A stretch of DNA of 64,000 bases from Malachius bipustulatus (taxonomy: Eukaryota; Arthropoda; Insecta; Coleoptera; Melyridae), in contig OU342633.1 in assembly GCA_910589415.1 (NCBI GenBank), positions 42,662,210-42,726,209 on the forward strand. Reading direction: 5' to 3'. Below, piece by piece: positions 34,413 through 45,733 of this stretch; within the stretch, counting starts at the first letter, position 1, and each line of letters opens with the position of its first letter. The position numbers and the translations under genes were made by a program. The notes below the pieces were generated by a model. It worked only from the letters and a program-made list of their open reading frames with translations. It was not told the origin of the DNA and ran no database searches.

Positions 34413-34682
34413 ACATTGCACAACATCTGCAACGTTGCAGCAAGATTGCAGCAACGACTAAATGTCCAAAACTTGCAATATTTCAATGAAATATTTCAGC
34501 AAGATTTCAATGAAATATTGCAGCAATATTGCATTGAAATCTTGCTGCAATATTGCATTGAAATCTTGCTGCAATATTGCATTGAAATCTTACTGCAATA
34601 TTTCATTGAAATATTGCAAGTTTTGGACATTTAGACGTTGCTGCAATCTTGCTGCAACGTTGCAAAGATGTTGTGCAATGTT
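34413..34682. repeat. Palindrome built from GCAATATT/GCAACGTTGC words
   Basis: ACATTGCACAACATCTGCAACGTTGCAGCAAG mirrors CTTGCTGCAACGTTGCAAAGATGTTGTGCAATGT. ACTAAATGTCCAAAACTTGC mirrors GCAAGTTTTGGACATTTAGA. The centre holds a 24-bp unit, GCATTGAAATCTTGCTGCAA plus TATT, three times. Similar words continue to about 34740. ORFs through it are low-complexity by-products. Confidence 0.8.
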
Positions 34683-35245
34683 GCGGAAAGATTTCAAATA
34701 TTGCAGTGCAATATTTCTGCAATATTTCTGAAATATTGCTGTGCTGTGTGGGTCCTTATGTATACAGTCTATTCCAACTCTATTCGGAAAATGATCAACC
34801 CCGTATCATAAAGATAGGGATATTTGACAGGGCACGGACAAGTTATAAGATTCTAGGTTATGAGTGTTTTTGGTAATCGCATTCTCAGAATAATGCAATG
34901 TTGCCAAACGTAGTTAAAAATCACAAAACTAATTTTAAATCTTTAAATAATCGCATATTATTATATTTTCTATGTCAGTCCTTATCCCTTGATCCCATAG
35001 TCTGAATAATGTTTTTCTCTTGTACTTGTACCCTTTCCTGTCACACCTGTTTCTAGCGCATCCTTACTTGTCTGTAGTATTTCGAACCAGTCATCGCCAA
35101 TTTCTTTCGAAGGTCATAACTAGCAAATCACCCTGTATAATTTTTTGATTAATAATAATAATTTGGTTAAAAAGTTTCCAGTTCCTAGCACAAACCTTTC
35201 ACATACCTAATAGCCGGAAGATTTCAAAAGGGCTGACGTTTTATA

Positions 35246-36215
35246 CAGGATGTCCGGTAAGTACCTCCTAATCTCTCGGGAGCATACAGGGGAGGTCAAA
35301 ATAAACCTAGTCTGTCATAAAAAAATGTTTCCTAAAGTGTCCCCGAACGGAGATATGGAGCCCTAAAAGGGTGCCCCGCAATTTACTTTTTTGGCTCTAA
35401 CTTTTGAACCGACCTGTATAATTGGATGGAATTTAAACACTTTATAGAGGCCACAGAGAGCCATCAGGCCATATTAAAATCGATGTTTGCCGTCGTCAGG
35501 GAAGTCAGGAACGGACTTACCATCATACTTGTTGAGTCAAAATTTTGACAGGTGTCACTTTACAGAGCTAAAAACTACTTTTTTGAATAGTCTAATACTT
35601 CATCTTTAAAAAAGGTGCTCTTAATTTATTTCGGTAAAACTGACGATTTTCGAGATAAATTGGTTTTAAGGTATGCGAAACACTCAAAATTTACTAATGC
35701 TTAACACAAACAGGTAAAAATCAGATTCTTGTTGATAAACCTACCTAGGTACATAATGGATTGCTATTGACGAAACTTGATCAAAATTCGCATAAAAGTT
35801 GATTTATCTTGAGAACCGCTAGTTTTATCGAAATAAGTTAAGAGTACCTTTTGTGAAGATGAATGACCAGCGTATTTAAAAAATAAGTTTTCAGCTCTGT
35901 AAAATGACACCTGTCAAAACTTTGACACAGTGAGTGTGATGGTAAGTCCGTTCCTGACTTTCTTTAGGACGTCAAACATCCACTCAGATATGGCTTAATG
36001 AGTCTTTATGGCCTGTATAAAAAATTAAAATTTCATCAAATTATACAGGTCGGTTCAAAAGTTAGAGCCAAAAAAGTAAATCTTAGGGTACCATTTTGGG
36101 GCTCTGTATCTCCGTTTAGGGACACTTTAGGAATGTTTTTTTTATGACAGACTAGGTTTATTTTGACCCCCCTGTATGCTCCCGAGAGATTAGGAGGTAC
36201 TTATCGGACACCCTG
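35246..36215. mobile_element. Long palindromic element, family P1 copy 2
   Basis: Nearly identical to 10264-11234 and in the same direction, from CAGGATGTCCGGTAAGTACC to GGTACTTATCGGACACCCTG. Differences are scattered substitutions and small indels. It abuts the next element through a shared TATATA (36216-36221). Confidence 0.85.
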
Positions 36216-36221
36216 TATATA

Positions 36222-37287
36222 CAGGACTAAGACACAAAGTTTTTTTTAAAATTATTTTTATATTTTTAACTCTTCTAAAACTAATGACAAATGCAAATAC
36301 AATAATGTATGTCGTATAATAGGTCTCCGATCTCTTGTTTCGGATTTATTAGGCCTCTTCGGCAAAAAATAGCTCAACTGTATTGAAACACCGTGCATTT
36401 ATAGATAGCTCTCTGACATTTTTGAGCGCTGTTTTCACCAAAAGATTTTTGCATTTGTTTTCTTCATTTTGATAAAAAATTAAAATGTAAAATGTTCAAT
36501 TACAAAGCAGTGTTAGTGTTGCAACGTTTTGCAAAGTGTTGGTTTTCTTAATTTTTTCAAATAGCAGGTCCTATACTACATCAGCTCATCCGAAAGTGCT
36601 TTAAAAGACGAATCCATCAATGACAATAACAACAATATGATCGAGTTTTCATCCAATAAGTGTTTTTTCTTTGCAAAAAATCTGCACTGATATACCTAAC
36701 ATGTATAGTCTGACGTATTTATTATAAACGGCCTATGGTTTCTATGACAATGACAGACCATGTTCGTAAATAAATATATTTCGACAAGGTTTATTTGTCT
36801 AGCTCTTATGCCACTTATCTCATTGTCTTGGAAACCATCATTGTTTATATTGAATAATTTTTTATTTTAACGATTTTTCCAAAAAAGACGAATTGAATGA
36901 AAACAAGTTAACTAAACCCTATGTTGTAATATGTCATCAAATTCGTCTTTTAAAGTACTTTCGAATGAGCCTATATGCAATATAGGACCTGTCATTTGAA
37001 AAATTGCTTTGTGACTGAACATTTAAAATTTTTAGTTTCAAAAAATTAAAGACGACTGATTTGAAAATTTTTTGTGAAACCAGCGCTCAAAAATATCAGA
37101 TAGCCAGCCATACTGGTGCTTCAAATTTAAGCTATTTATTGCTGAAGAGGCATAATAAATTCGAAACAAGAGGTTTGGAGATATGACATACATTAATGTA
37201 TTTGTATTACTCGGCAGTTTCAGAAAATTTCAAAATATATAGGTTTCGTATTTAAAAAAAAAGGTAACTTAGCGTCATAACACCCTG
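36222..37287. mobile_element. Palindromic element, 1.07 kb
   Basis: CAGGACTAAGACACAAAGTT at the left is weakly mirrored by AACTTAGCGTCATAACACCCTG at the right. The arms mirror strongly inside: TAGGTCTCCGATCTCTTGTTTCGGATTTATTAGGCCTCTTCGGC with GCTGAAGAGGCATAATAAATTCGAAACAAGAGG. Also AATAGCAGGTCCTATA with TATAGGACCTGTCATTT, and AAAGTGCTTTAAAAGACGAAT with ATTCGTCTTTTAAAGTACTTT. Confidence 0.75.
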
Positions 37288-37608
37288 TATATAAAACGTC
37301 GGCCGTTTTGAAATTAGTTTATAAAAATAGATCTCATTATCTGAAACAACGGACACCTGAACTTTTCGATAATATAATCCAAAAATTTGTGTGAATATTT
37401 TTTGGAGAGTCACCTACGTAAATAATAGGTACTTATGTAAATATTTTTTATTCAAGCTATATTTTGAATTGGATACATTTTTATACCATATGGATCAAAT
37501 GCAGATCAATTGATTTAAAAGTGATACCTTAGTTTTATTTATTAACAAAACTTCAAGATTATGATGCAAGAAGGCCAACCGCGATCCGAATAAAGTTGGA
37601 ACAGACTG

Positions 37609-38528
37609 TATAGTTGTATAAGAAGCAATGTGAAAACATCTAGTAGCTGCTGCTAGGTAGGTGTAGATAAGTATTATAAACAGATGGGTTATTATTGTTA
37701 TCTTCACATCAAACACTAATGGGGCCTTTTATACATATATTAGGCACAGAAGTAGGTAGTTAATTTGATGACTTCATTATCTACTTACCTTTATATGCGA
37801 GTTGACAAATGACAACTCTCTTATCTTAACGTTGAACAGAACATTTTAAAATTAACAGAATCTGCTCATCTCTAAAGTCTGTTCTAATTTAAATTCACTT
37901 TTAAAATCTCAATTTGAACCTTTAATAAAATATCTCAATAGAAAAAGTAAACTACCCAATTGACATAAAAGGGGCTTGAAAAAACATGTAAATGGTAGTG
38001 TTTAATTTAACAAATAATGTTAAATTAAATTTTAATTTTGGTCCTGTCTCGCGAGGTTCTTGCTTGAAGTGCTTGAGCAGAAATAATGGGATTTTTCCTC
38101 GTGCCATTTTTCATTTTGGCACACCTCTTTGAAATTGGAAATCATAAACTTCTTTTTACGATTTTATTGGTTCAGTGCATGGTTTGCGAAAATTATTTAA
38201 GCATTTTCTAATCATATTTGACTTTGATGTTAAATTTTAACTACACTTTGCTCTCAGAATGGCAAAATTTTATTTGGAGTATAGATAATATATTGAACTA
38301 ACAATAAAAAAAGGTTTCTTTTGGAATTTTGGAATTAATTTTTCCTTCGTTGTTTTGAATGTTTTTATAATAAATATGCCCTTTTGTGTTTTTAAATTTT
38401 GTGATTTTAAACTATAATGAAATTAATTTGAAGTTTCTTAGCTCAATTCTACTGTCTACAGTGACCAACTTTCGTAAGAAAAAATATCAGAGCCAACTTG
38501 AATTTAAAAACATCTAGAATGGGATATA
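37609..38528. other. No gene seen
   Basis: AT-rich spacer; nothing recognised on either strand. Confidence 0.4.
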
Positions 38529-38556
38529 CAGGCTGCACCATATATCCTTCTCTATA

Positions 38557-39375
38557 CAGGGTGTTAAGAAAATGACGGATAAACTCTTCAGTACATTGTA
38601 AGGGACACTCAGAAGAGTACGGGAAAAATAATTAAAAAAATTCTGGTCTTCAATTTGCATGGTGAGATAAAAAATGCCAAAGTTAACATTTTACTATCTT
38701 TGTTTTTCAGTATTTGCAAAAAATAAATGATTTTATACAGTGTGTCGCATTTAAGATGAAGACACCCCTGTATTTTCGCTATTTGAAGGAGTCGAGGTTT
38801 TGTACAGTCATGCAGACCGATGACCCGCACTTTTTACGATATCAAACTGAAATTTGATCTTTAAACCCCGCCTTCTACGTGTTTGCAAAGAGAGCCAATT
38901 GTCGATATTTTGCTTCGCGTTAGAGATATTGAAAAAAGTGACTCGAAAAAGTTGTTCTAAATTGTTTTCTAACCTCGGATACTGAGTTTAATGGCAAAAT
39001 TAGCATTTTCAATTTTCCATTATCTTAGTCTCACAAGAAATTTTTGAAAATTTTATTTTATAATTTGCTAGTTAGTGTCATGGAAAGTAATAATTTAACA
39101 CTACTGTTCAAATGCTTTTTCAGATGCTGAAAAAAAAGCATTTGGCAACAACGGTTTTGATACCTTGACTACCTACATTGTTAGAAATTAGACGAAATTA
39201 TCAAATACCAACTGTTATCGTGTTAAACGTTGCCAAATTTATTGTTCAATTTTGCTTTTTGCTTTATATCTTTCAAAATGTAGCTCTGGATTTTTTAAAA
39301 TTATTTTTCCCGTACTTTACTGAGTGTCCCCTACAATGTACTGAAGAGTTTATCCGTCATTTTCTTAACACCCTG
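38557..39375. mobile_element. Palindromic element in the left arm
   Basis: CAGGGTGTTAAGAAAATGACGGATAAACTCTTCAGTACATTGTA mirrors TACAATGTACTGAAGAGTTTATCCGTCATTTTCTTAACACCCTG almost perfectly. TA lies on both sides. The interior is AT-rich and without an ORF of note. Confidence 0.85.
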
Positions 39376-39405
39376 TATATTGCTCTCCTAACGCTAACAG
39401 ATATG

Positions 39406-40297
39406 TAGGCTCGGTTAAACTCGACAAAAGATGCGCAATTTTGTGGCCATCTCGAATCAGTCAAGACATGCAAAATATCTGTGACCGTTCCTGAAATATC
39501 CTGAAAAAATTGAAAAATCGGGATTTCCTATTTTTGCTATATCTTTTTTATTATTCGAGAATAATAAATAATTTTTTGTGGGCTTACATAAGTCGGCAAG
39601 AGCTACCTATCTGACGTTTCAAAAATTTTCAAAGCCGACTAGATCCAAGAGTTTTCATAGCCAACTTCCGTTTTTCTTATGGCCGCCATATTGTTTTTTT
39701 ATGTTGTTCGGTATAAAAAAAATAATAAAAAACAAAAATTGTTAAATTTAAAAAAATAAATTTAAAAAATTTTTATTCTTCTTTTTTCTTTACAAAAAAC
39801 ATTTTAAACATTTTAGACCGAATTTCATAGATAAATTAAAAAAACCATAAGACAAGCACTATTTCGGCGTATTATAACAATGTTGACGTATTTCGAGGAT
39901 TTTTTTTAGGTTTTTCTTTGAAAAAAATTTAATAAAAATTAAAAAATTTTTTTTTTTGAAATTTATTATTTTTTGGGTTCCATTATTTTTTTCATATCGA
40001 ACGACATAAAAAAATAATATGGCGGCCATAAGAAAAACGAAAGTTGACTGTGAAAACTCTTGGATCTAGTCAGCCTTGAAATTTTCGTATAATGACAGAT
40101 GGGTAGCTCTTGACCATTTATGTAAGCCTACAAAAAATTACTTACTTATTAATTTCCAATAATAAGCAAGATATGGCAAAAATAAGAAATCTCGATTTTT
40201 CAGTTTTTTCAGGAGCAGTCACAGATATCTTGCATGTATTGACCGATTCGAGATGGCCACAAAACTGCGCATCTTTTCTCTAATTTAACCGACCCTG
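39406..40297. mobile_element. Complete ATGGCGGCCAT-family element
   Basis: Left AGGCTCGGTTAAACTCGAC..AAAAGATGCGCAATTTTGTGGCCATCTCGA mirrors right TCGAGATGGCCACAAAACTGCGCATCTTTT..AACCGACCCTG. ATGGCCGCCATATTG (39680) and ATATGGCGGCCATAAG (40018) face each other around an AT-rich centre. Halves of the same family lie at 6236-6595, 14832-15110 and 63060-64000. Confidence 0.8.
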
Positions 40298-40352
40298 TAT
40301 CTCTTAGCGTTCAGCAGACAGCAACATAGAGAAGGATATATGGTGCACCCTG

Positions 40353-40898
40353 TATATTTAAAACTTACTATAACTCCTTAGTTTAAAAAAAAACTAATAA
40401 AAATTGTCATAAAAAAATGATTGAAGAACGAGTCTTCAAGCACAAGTCTGTAATTCTTCCGTTTATTAGTTTTCGAAAAAATCTTACAACTTTAACCGCT
40501 CGAGTAGAATCACTCCCCGACTTACTGCTTATCATTTCCTGTCATCCTGTACATTAGATGTGCAAAATTTGAGATTTCTGGAGTTTACTCGTAAATTTTT
40601 TTCTCATAAATTAACTGGAAAACTTACCTTTACTAACTATTGCTAGCCTTGAAGTTGACGCTTATAAGTACCTCTCCTTTCACGAAGATCACATAACTTT
40701 AATTACTTGCAATTCCATCAACACTTTTTGATTTTCCAGGTACAAAATGAGATTTTCACAATATGACATTTTTGACAAAATTCGGTAAAATGTTGTCGGG
40801 GCTAACATCACATATATCACCACATGTACATTTTTCATGAAAATGTGTTGGGACGAGTGCAACTTGTAAGGATTATTATTATAATAATCAAGTTCTCT
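40353..40898. other. No gene seen
   Basis: AT-rich spacer with a lone TCATCCTGTACATT word near 40541. Confidence 0.4.
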
Positions 40899-41137
40899 GA
40901 ATGACACAACCTCAGATGGTCTGGTGCTGGTTAAGATAGAGACACTGACGTTTCGCTGTTATTACAGCTCATCAGTCTACCATATCAAGCAGGAACACGC
41001 CAGAAGAGGGAATGTTTGTGTTTAATTCTTTCTCTGTTCAGCTCACTCCTGTTTTGATGTGTTCTTGGTTGATTTGGCAGACTGGTGAGATGTAATTACA
41101 ACGAAACGTTAATGTCAATCAATCTCAGGTTATGTCG
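40899..41137. repeat. Inverted repeat with GACGTTTCG arms
   Basis: GACACAACCTCAGATGG..GACACTGACGTTTCGCTGTTATTACAGCTCATCAGTCTACC mirrors CAGACTGGTGAGATGTAATTACAACGAAACGTTAATGTC..AATCTCAGGTTATGTC. A comparable GTTTCGAAC-type inverted repeat is at 53976-54277. Confidence 0.65.
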
Positions 41138-41496
41138 TTTTTTTTTTTCTTAAATCATGGTCTGATTTGAGCTCGATTTGTTTATTAAATGGTTTTATTT
41201 ACCCAATTGCTAATTAAGGGAAGTGGGTGCCGATTAAAAATTAGATGAAAAAATGCGGGTCTTCTTTGACAGTGGTATTTTTTCGTGGTTTTCTGTAAAT
41301 ATTTGCAAAGATAACACATTTCCAACCAATTGAGAAAGAATGGGAGCTGTAGAGATAAATTGTCAGTGAGAGATAAGTAAAAATGTCAATTTCAAATCCG
41401 ATTCTAACTCTCTTTTTTTTTTGTTTATTTTTAAATGTTTTTGAAATTTCTATTTGTTTCTATTTTATTATTTATTAATTTTTTTATACAAAATTA
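41138..41496. other. No gene seen
   Basis: AT-rich spacer with T runs near 41140-41150 and 41411-41422; nothing else recognised. Confidence 0.4.
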
Positions 41497-42599
41497 CAGG
41501 GTGATTCATGACTAATCATAAAACGCGACATAGTGAAATGAGGCAAGTCTAAACCTATCACTTTTTTTTGGTCAACAGGTACGAAGATACAGGGTGCTTT
41601 TCTATGTTTGGGCTTGAATTTTAAACAGCGATATCTTTGCAACGGTCTATTAAATAGCGAACAAAATTTTGCAGAAACACTCTTCTATACCGAGAACTTC
41701 ATGATGACCTCCTAACAACAAATTGAAAATCCAGGATCGTACTTGAAAAGAAATGATTTGCACTTTCTTGACAGAAAAGCACATTTTCAGTACAGGAAAA
41801 ATGCTACGAAATTAGCTTCTAAAATCACACGACATACTTTTACCAGCTTGACAAAATTAAATCAAAGTAAGATAACTTGCACCTGCCTAAACTTCAATTT
41901 TCAATTTCTCCGCAAAATTTGTTTCCAATGTTCCCAACAATTGATTGGAAATCATTTCAAAAGATATCGTACTACGAATAGGGGATAGCCAATTGCATGA
42001 ATTCTAAATCTAGTATAAAATCAGGGCCGAATTTGAAGAAAAAATGTTCGTATTTTTTTGCAGAAAAGCACATTTCCAGGTCAACTTCCGGAAAAGCGAT
42101 AGTGAATTCGAAGAGTACAGCAAAAATGCTATGAAATGAGTTTCTTAAATCGAATGGCACACACTTCGAACATTTTCACAAAAATAGATCAATAAGAACT
42201 TGTACTGCATTTTTCAATCTGTTTTTGTGAAGCTGAACGAAGTGTGCCGTTCGATTTAGGAAGTTCATTTCATAGCATTTCTTCTATAATCTCCGAATCA
42301 AAAAATGTTTTCTGTCGAAAAAATTGGAATCATTTTTGTTCAAGGCCCTTAGTAGAATTAAAATTTTGGCAATAGGCTATCCCGTAAATTCGTAGCACCT
42401 CAGCGTCTCAAATGAGTTTTAAAGTACACTGGAAACAATTTATGCGCGGAAAGATAAAAACCTTCTTGCGCATCAATCGCAGAAATAGTGTATTTTTATG
42501 CGATTCAATAATAAATATTTTCTTCCTATTTTTTTTTTTTATAATGAATTTAATGAAAAATAATCCGATTTTTTTTGGGAAAACTCCACCTACCTACAA

Positions 42600-42690
42600 A
42601 AAAAAAAGAATGATCCTCTCGTGGATGCGAACCCGCTCCAACAGTTAGCTAGTCAAGGATGTAACAAACTGAGCCACACGGTGCGTTTCG
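42600..42690 (-). repeat. tRNA-derived SINE head (pol III boxes)
   Basis: On the minus strand TGGCTCAGTTTG (42665-42676) fits the A box consensus TRGCNNAGYNNG exactly. GGTTCGCATCC (42623-42633) differs from the B box GGTTCGANNCC at one base. They lie 31 bases apart, a normal pol III spacing. A run of T follows. A clean tRNA cloverleaf could not be drawn, so this is called a SINE or tRNA-like relic rather than a tRNA gene. Confidence 0.5.
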
Positions 42691-43615
42691 AATTTGTAGT
42701 GATGATGGGGTAGATATATGTAGTACGTCAGGTACCTACATCTACTCATTTTATTTTTTAAACTGGTCATATCTTAGTTATTAAAAAACCAATTTGAATA
42801 CTTTTTTCACCTGCATGTAGGTGATTTAATTGTCGTTGCGTTTGCTCTTCTAATTTTCAGAACCATTCATAATTGAATGTGAAAAAAAATAAAAAAGAAA
42901 TTGCGAACCATTTCATCGATTTAATAATTTTATATAAGTGTAAGCTAATTTTGCACAAGCGAAAAACTTTTTTATCTTTCGTTTAAAGTGCTACATTAAT
43001 CGAGGCGAATTGAAGCTAAGACATCAAATTATATGTTAAAGCCAAAAAAAAATTGAAGATTTCGGTTCAACTTCTTCAAAAATGGACTCATAAACGGTTA
43101 TAGAATTGACACATTTTCACCCTTTTTCCTACCCACGACACTGGCTTATTAATGGAAAATATGCTTATTTTATTGCATTAACTCAAATTTCCAATAATTT
43201 TCTTCAAATCCTGTTAATTTGATTTCAAAGTTTTTTTGCCATCTTGCTCATACAATGGTTCAAAAAATTGTCAATTTTCCGTTAATGTTCAAAAAATTCA
43301 AATGGCTGCCATTTTGAAACGGCTCGGCCGATTTTGCTCAAGTGCAATACCAGACCACTCCTTGTGGACATCTTACTCTCACAAAAATTTCAGCCCCCTA
43401 GATTGAAAACTGCGGCCAGAAACCGTGCCTCAAGGACCGGATTTGGGGAACTTTGAAAGGACACCCTGTAGAAGTAACGTGACTTTTGGATTTTTTTTCA
43501 ACGAAAATCTAAAGTCATTCCCAAGCTTTACAAGAATCCAAAATTTCGTTCACTAATCTTGAAAGATAAAGCTACAGGAGCGTTTTTAAAATCGAAAAAT
43601 CGTGATTTTGGAGAA

Positions 43616-43634
43616 ATAAATAAATATATATATA

Positions 43635-43669
<35 letters not shown>

Positions 43670-43670
43670 C
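43616..43670. repeat. (AT)n / TATATAAA tract
   Basis: Alternating AT runs interrupted by single extra A bases, inside the 2.7-kb element. Confidence 0.85.
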
Positions 43671-44203
43671 GTGGGCAGGTGAATTTTGGAAAACCACTTT
43701 TTCGTGATCTGGGGGTCATGATCGGTGGACATTTGATGAGTTTGGGTGATTTTCGAAAAGTGATGTCGTCCTCAATAGTGTATTTTTTTGTTAAAAAATA
43801 CACTAATTTAAGTTTAGGCAGGTGCAAGTTCTTACTTTTATCTGATTTTGTGAAGCTGGTCGGTCTAAGTGTATCGTTCGATTTGAAAAGCTCATTTCAA
43901 ATCATTATTTATATTCTTTCTGAATCCGATGCTGTTTTTTCCTAAAATCGATCGGAAAATATGCTTTTCTGTCAAAATTGGATTTCTGTCGATATCTTGA
44001 AGTGTCTTGGCAGCAAAATTTTGTTGGATTTCATCAAACCATTGCAAAGATATCATTGTTACTGATAAAATTTGGGCCTCAAGATAGAAAAACCCTGTAC
44101 CTTCGTACTTGTTGTCAACAAAAAATTGTCATAGATTTATTAGACTTGAATCGATGTACCTTACCTGGATTGAGCTATGTCGCATTAGTCATGAATCACA
44201 ATA

Positions 44204-45336
44204 AATAGCATTCAAAAATGATATGTGATTGTTCTGATGAGGGGAGCTTTTGAGTGGACTTTGTTTAAAGGTACACCAACAACAAAACCGTAATTTCATC
44301 TTTTCGGGATAATTTTTTTATTTGTAATCTTATTAAGAATAATTTTTGTATTTTTACATTTTACCTTTTTATAAGTTTTTTTTTTACCTAAAGCAAATCA
44401 AAAAATAAGTTTCCTCATATCTGACTAATTCAATGGATCGTATTAATTAAACAGTAAATCATAAAACATTTAAACATAAACTTTATTCGAAACAGAAAGA
44501 AGTTTCGAGAAAAATAAAACGCTTTGTCAAAACACATATTTTTATTCGATTTTTTCTATTGCTAGTGCCATCACTACTAGTACAGACTACACCATTTTCT
44601 TAAGTTCTACTATAACTTATTTATTAGATGCCTATAGAATACTTTTAACTATATACATTTTTTGGTATATTAGCCGTATGTTCTTTGGTTTCAATATTTA
44701 CAAACAACAGATTTTTTCTTAAATTATTGTTAAAATAAATAAAATCATTTGGCCACTTTCTAATAATTATTATTAAAACAATTGTTTTATAATGATAAAA
44801 TTAAATAAAGAGTTAATTATTGAACAGCAGTAAATTAAGACGAGAGTGGATCATCTCGTTAATCAAGTAGGTAGGTACCACTGTAACTTTGTAAGTAGTA
44901 TGTACAAAAAATCAATTAAAATTTTGCTTCGGATGCGTTTCTTCTAAGTGGTACAATTTACCAAATCATCACCTAGTCTGTTCGTTTTAATAGAATATCT
45001 GGTACAGATGCGTTCAGCAAAATCATTACCAAAGTCGCTGACATGACGTGGTATTTTTAGACTAGCCATGTTGCATTCGAGACATTAAATCGCTTTACGA
45101 TTATTCCAATACGAACTTAATGATTCATTGCTGCTTTTACAACCTTTTAAAAATAGGCGAATCTTGTAAAATTTACTGGAAAGTAGGTACACTTGCTTTT
45201 TTAAAAAATTCCAACAGTTTTATTAAAACTAAACGACCCAAAATATTCATCATCATCCGTTTACAATTATTACACAAGCAGCTAAGATAACTTTATTCAA
45301 GTTCGCGGAGGAACGAAAAATACCCGTACCTACATG
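44204..45336 (-). other. FoxF 3' UTR and downstream flank
   Basis: On the minus strand this follows the FoxF stop. AATAAA polyadenylation signals on that strand occur at 45292-45297 (about 40 bases after the stop, with a GT-rich stretch downstream), 44541-44546 and 44482-44487. The sequence cannot show which is used. No other gene or element was seen. Confidence 0.45.
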
Positions 45337-45527
45337 TTACATCGAGCACTTGATCGTTCCTTGCTGTTGATCGTAGAACGCCGAATAGGGAGTGTTGGCG
45401 GCGGGTGGGGACGGTAACGAAGCGGGAATCGAAGGCGGCGTCGACGTTAAGTAAGGTTTCCTGTCGCAGTGGATGCCACCCCCGCCTGTTACTTGACTCA
45501 AACTGGAACTGTTACTGCTTCTCATTA
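45337..45527 (-). CDS. FoxF: FoxF coding exon 3 (C-terminus)
   Basis: Acceptor TTCTTTCCAG ends at 45528. The exon starts with TA, which completes a Leu codon begun by the last T of exon 2, then reads MRSSNSSSLSQVTGGGGIHC and DRKPYLTSTPPSIPAS, and stops at 45337-45339. It encodes residues 284-346. CDRK, an aromatic/proline-rich stretch, and the final IKCSM correspond to the CDRK...IKPCVM end of vertebrate FOXF proteins, a conserved C-terminal activation region. This exon shows that the ORF in exon 2 must be spliced rather than read through. Confidence 0.85.
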
Positions 45528-45733
45528 CTGGAAAGAAGAAAAAATATTTGTATTACCTATACGCCATAATGTACCTACTTATACATAATTACCTACATTG
45601 AACAAAATAGTGTAAAAGCATAGAAGTGTTATAGACACTCAACTGATTTTTTTTCAGTTTTATTAAATAGGTAATATGTAAATAGTTCTTGAGATAAGGA
45701 TCTGAATCTGAAATGTGCGTGGTGTGATACCTA

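Larger units (their letters stand above)
34765..37608. mobile_element. Outer element holding two P-type insertions
   Basis: TA-CAGTCTATTCCAACTCTATTCGG at the left mirrors CCGAATAAAGTTGGAACAGACTG-TA at the right. Within it, TTTCAAAAGGGCTGACGTTTTATA (35222-35245) mirrors TATAAAACGTCGGCCGTTTTGAAA (about 37290-37313). Removing 35246-37287 and the extra TA restores a perfect 22-bp palindrome, GACGTTTTATA|TATAAAACGTC. The two inner elements therefore sit at the symmetry axis. Confidence 0.7.
38529..40352. mobile_element. Outer hairpin element with two insertions
   Basis: TA-CAGGCTGCACCATATATCCTTCTCTA mirrors TAGAGAAGGATATATGGTGCACCCTG-TA. With the two insertions (38557-39375 and 39406-40297) removed, the element is only two arms of about 60 bp joined at CGCTAACAGA-TA-TCTCTTAGCG. 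The second insertion sits on that axis. The first lies in the left arm (TTCTCTA[..]TATTGCTC), and the intact right arm supplies its empty site. Confidence 0.8.
41497..44203. mobile_element. Large concentric palindromic element, 2.7 kb
   Basis: Outer end CAGGGTGATTCATGACTAATCAT at 41497 is mirrored by ATTAGTCATGAATCACAATA at 44203, where the last four bases have decayed. A second pair of ends lies inside: CAGGGTGCTTTTCTATGTTT at 41590 and TAGAAAAACCCTG at 44097. Removing the inner part leaves GTCAACAGGTACGAAGA-TA-CCTTCGTACTTGTTGTC, a 14/17 palindrome with TA on the axis. The inner 2.5 kb carries further inverted blocks (CGAATGGCACACTTCG near 42152; GAAGTGTGCCGTTCGATTT near 42239), a SINE-like trace, another element end (GGACACCCTGTAG, 43460) and an (AT)n tract. 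Confidence 0.7.

Noticed and set aside
34416..34731. QYCIEILLQYCIEILLQ-like repeated protein
   Set aside because: Product of a 24-bp tandem inside a palindrome; open in several frames for compositional reasons.
42600..42690. Functional tRNA gene
   Set aside because: A and B boxes are present but the acceptor, D and anticodon stems do not pair well; kept as SINE-like.
43559..43945. 128-codon ORF with KYIYKYIYIN repeats
   Set aside because: Runs through an (AT)n tract inside a transposable element.
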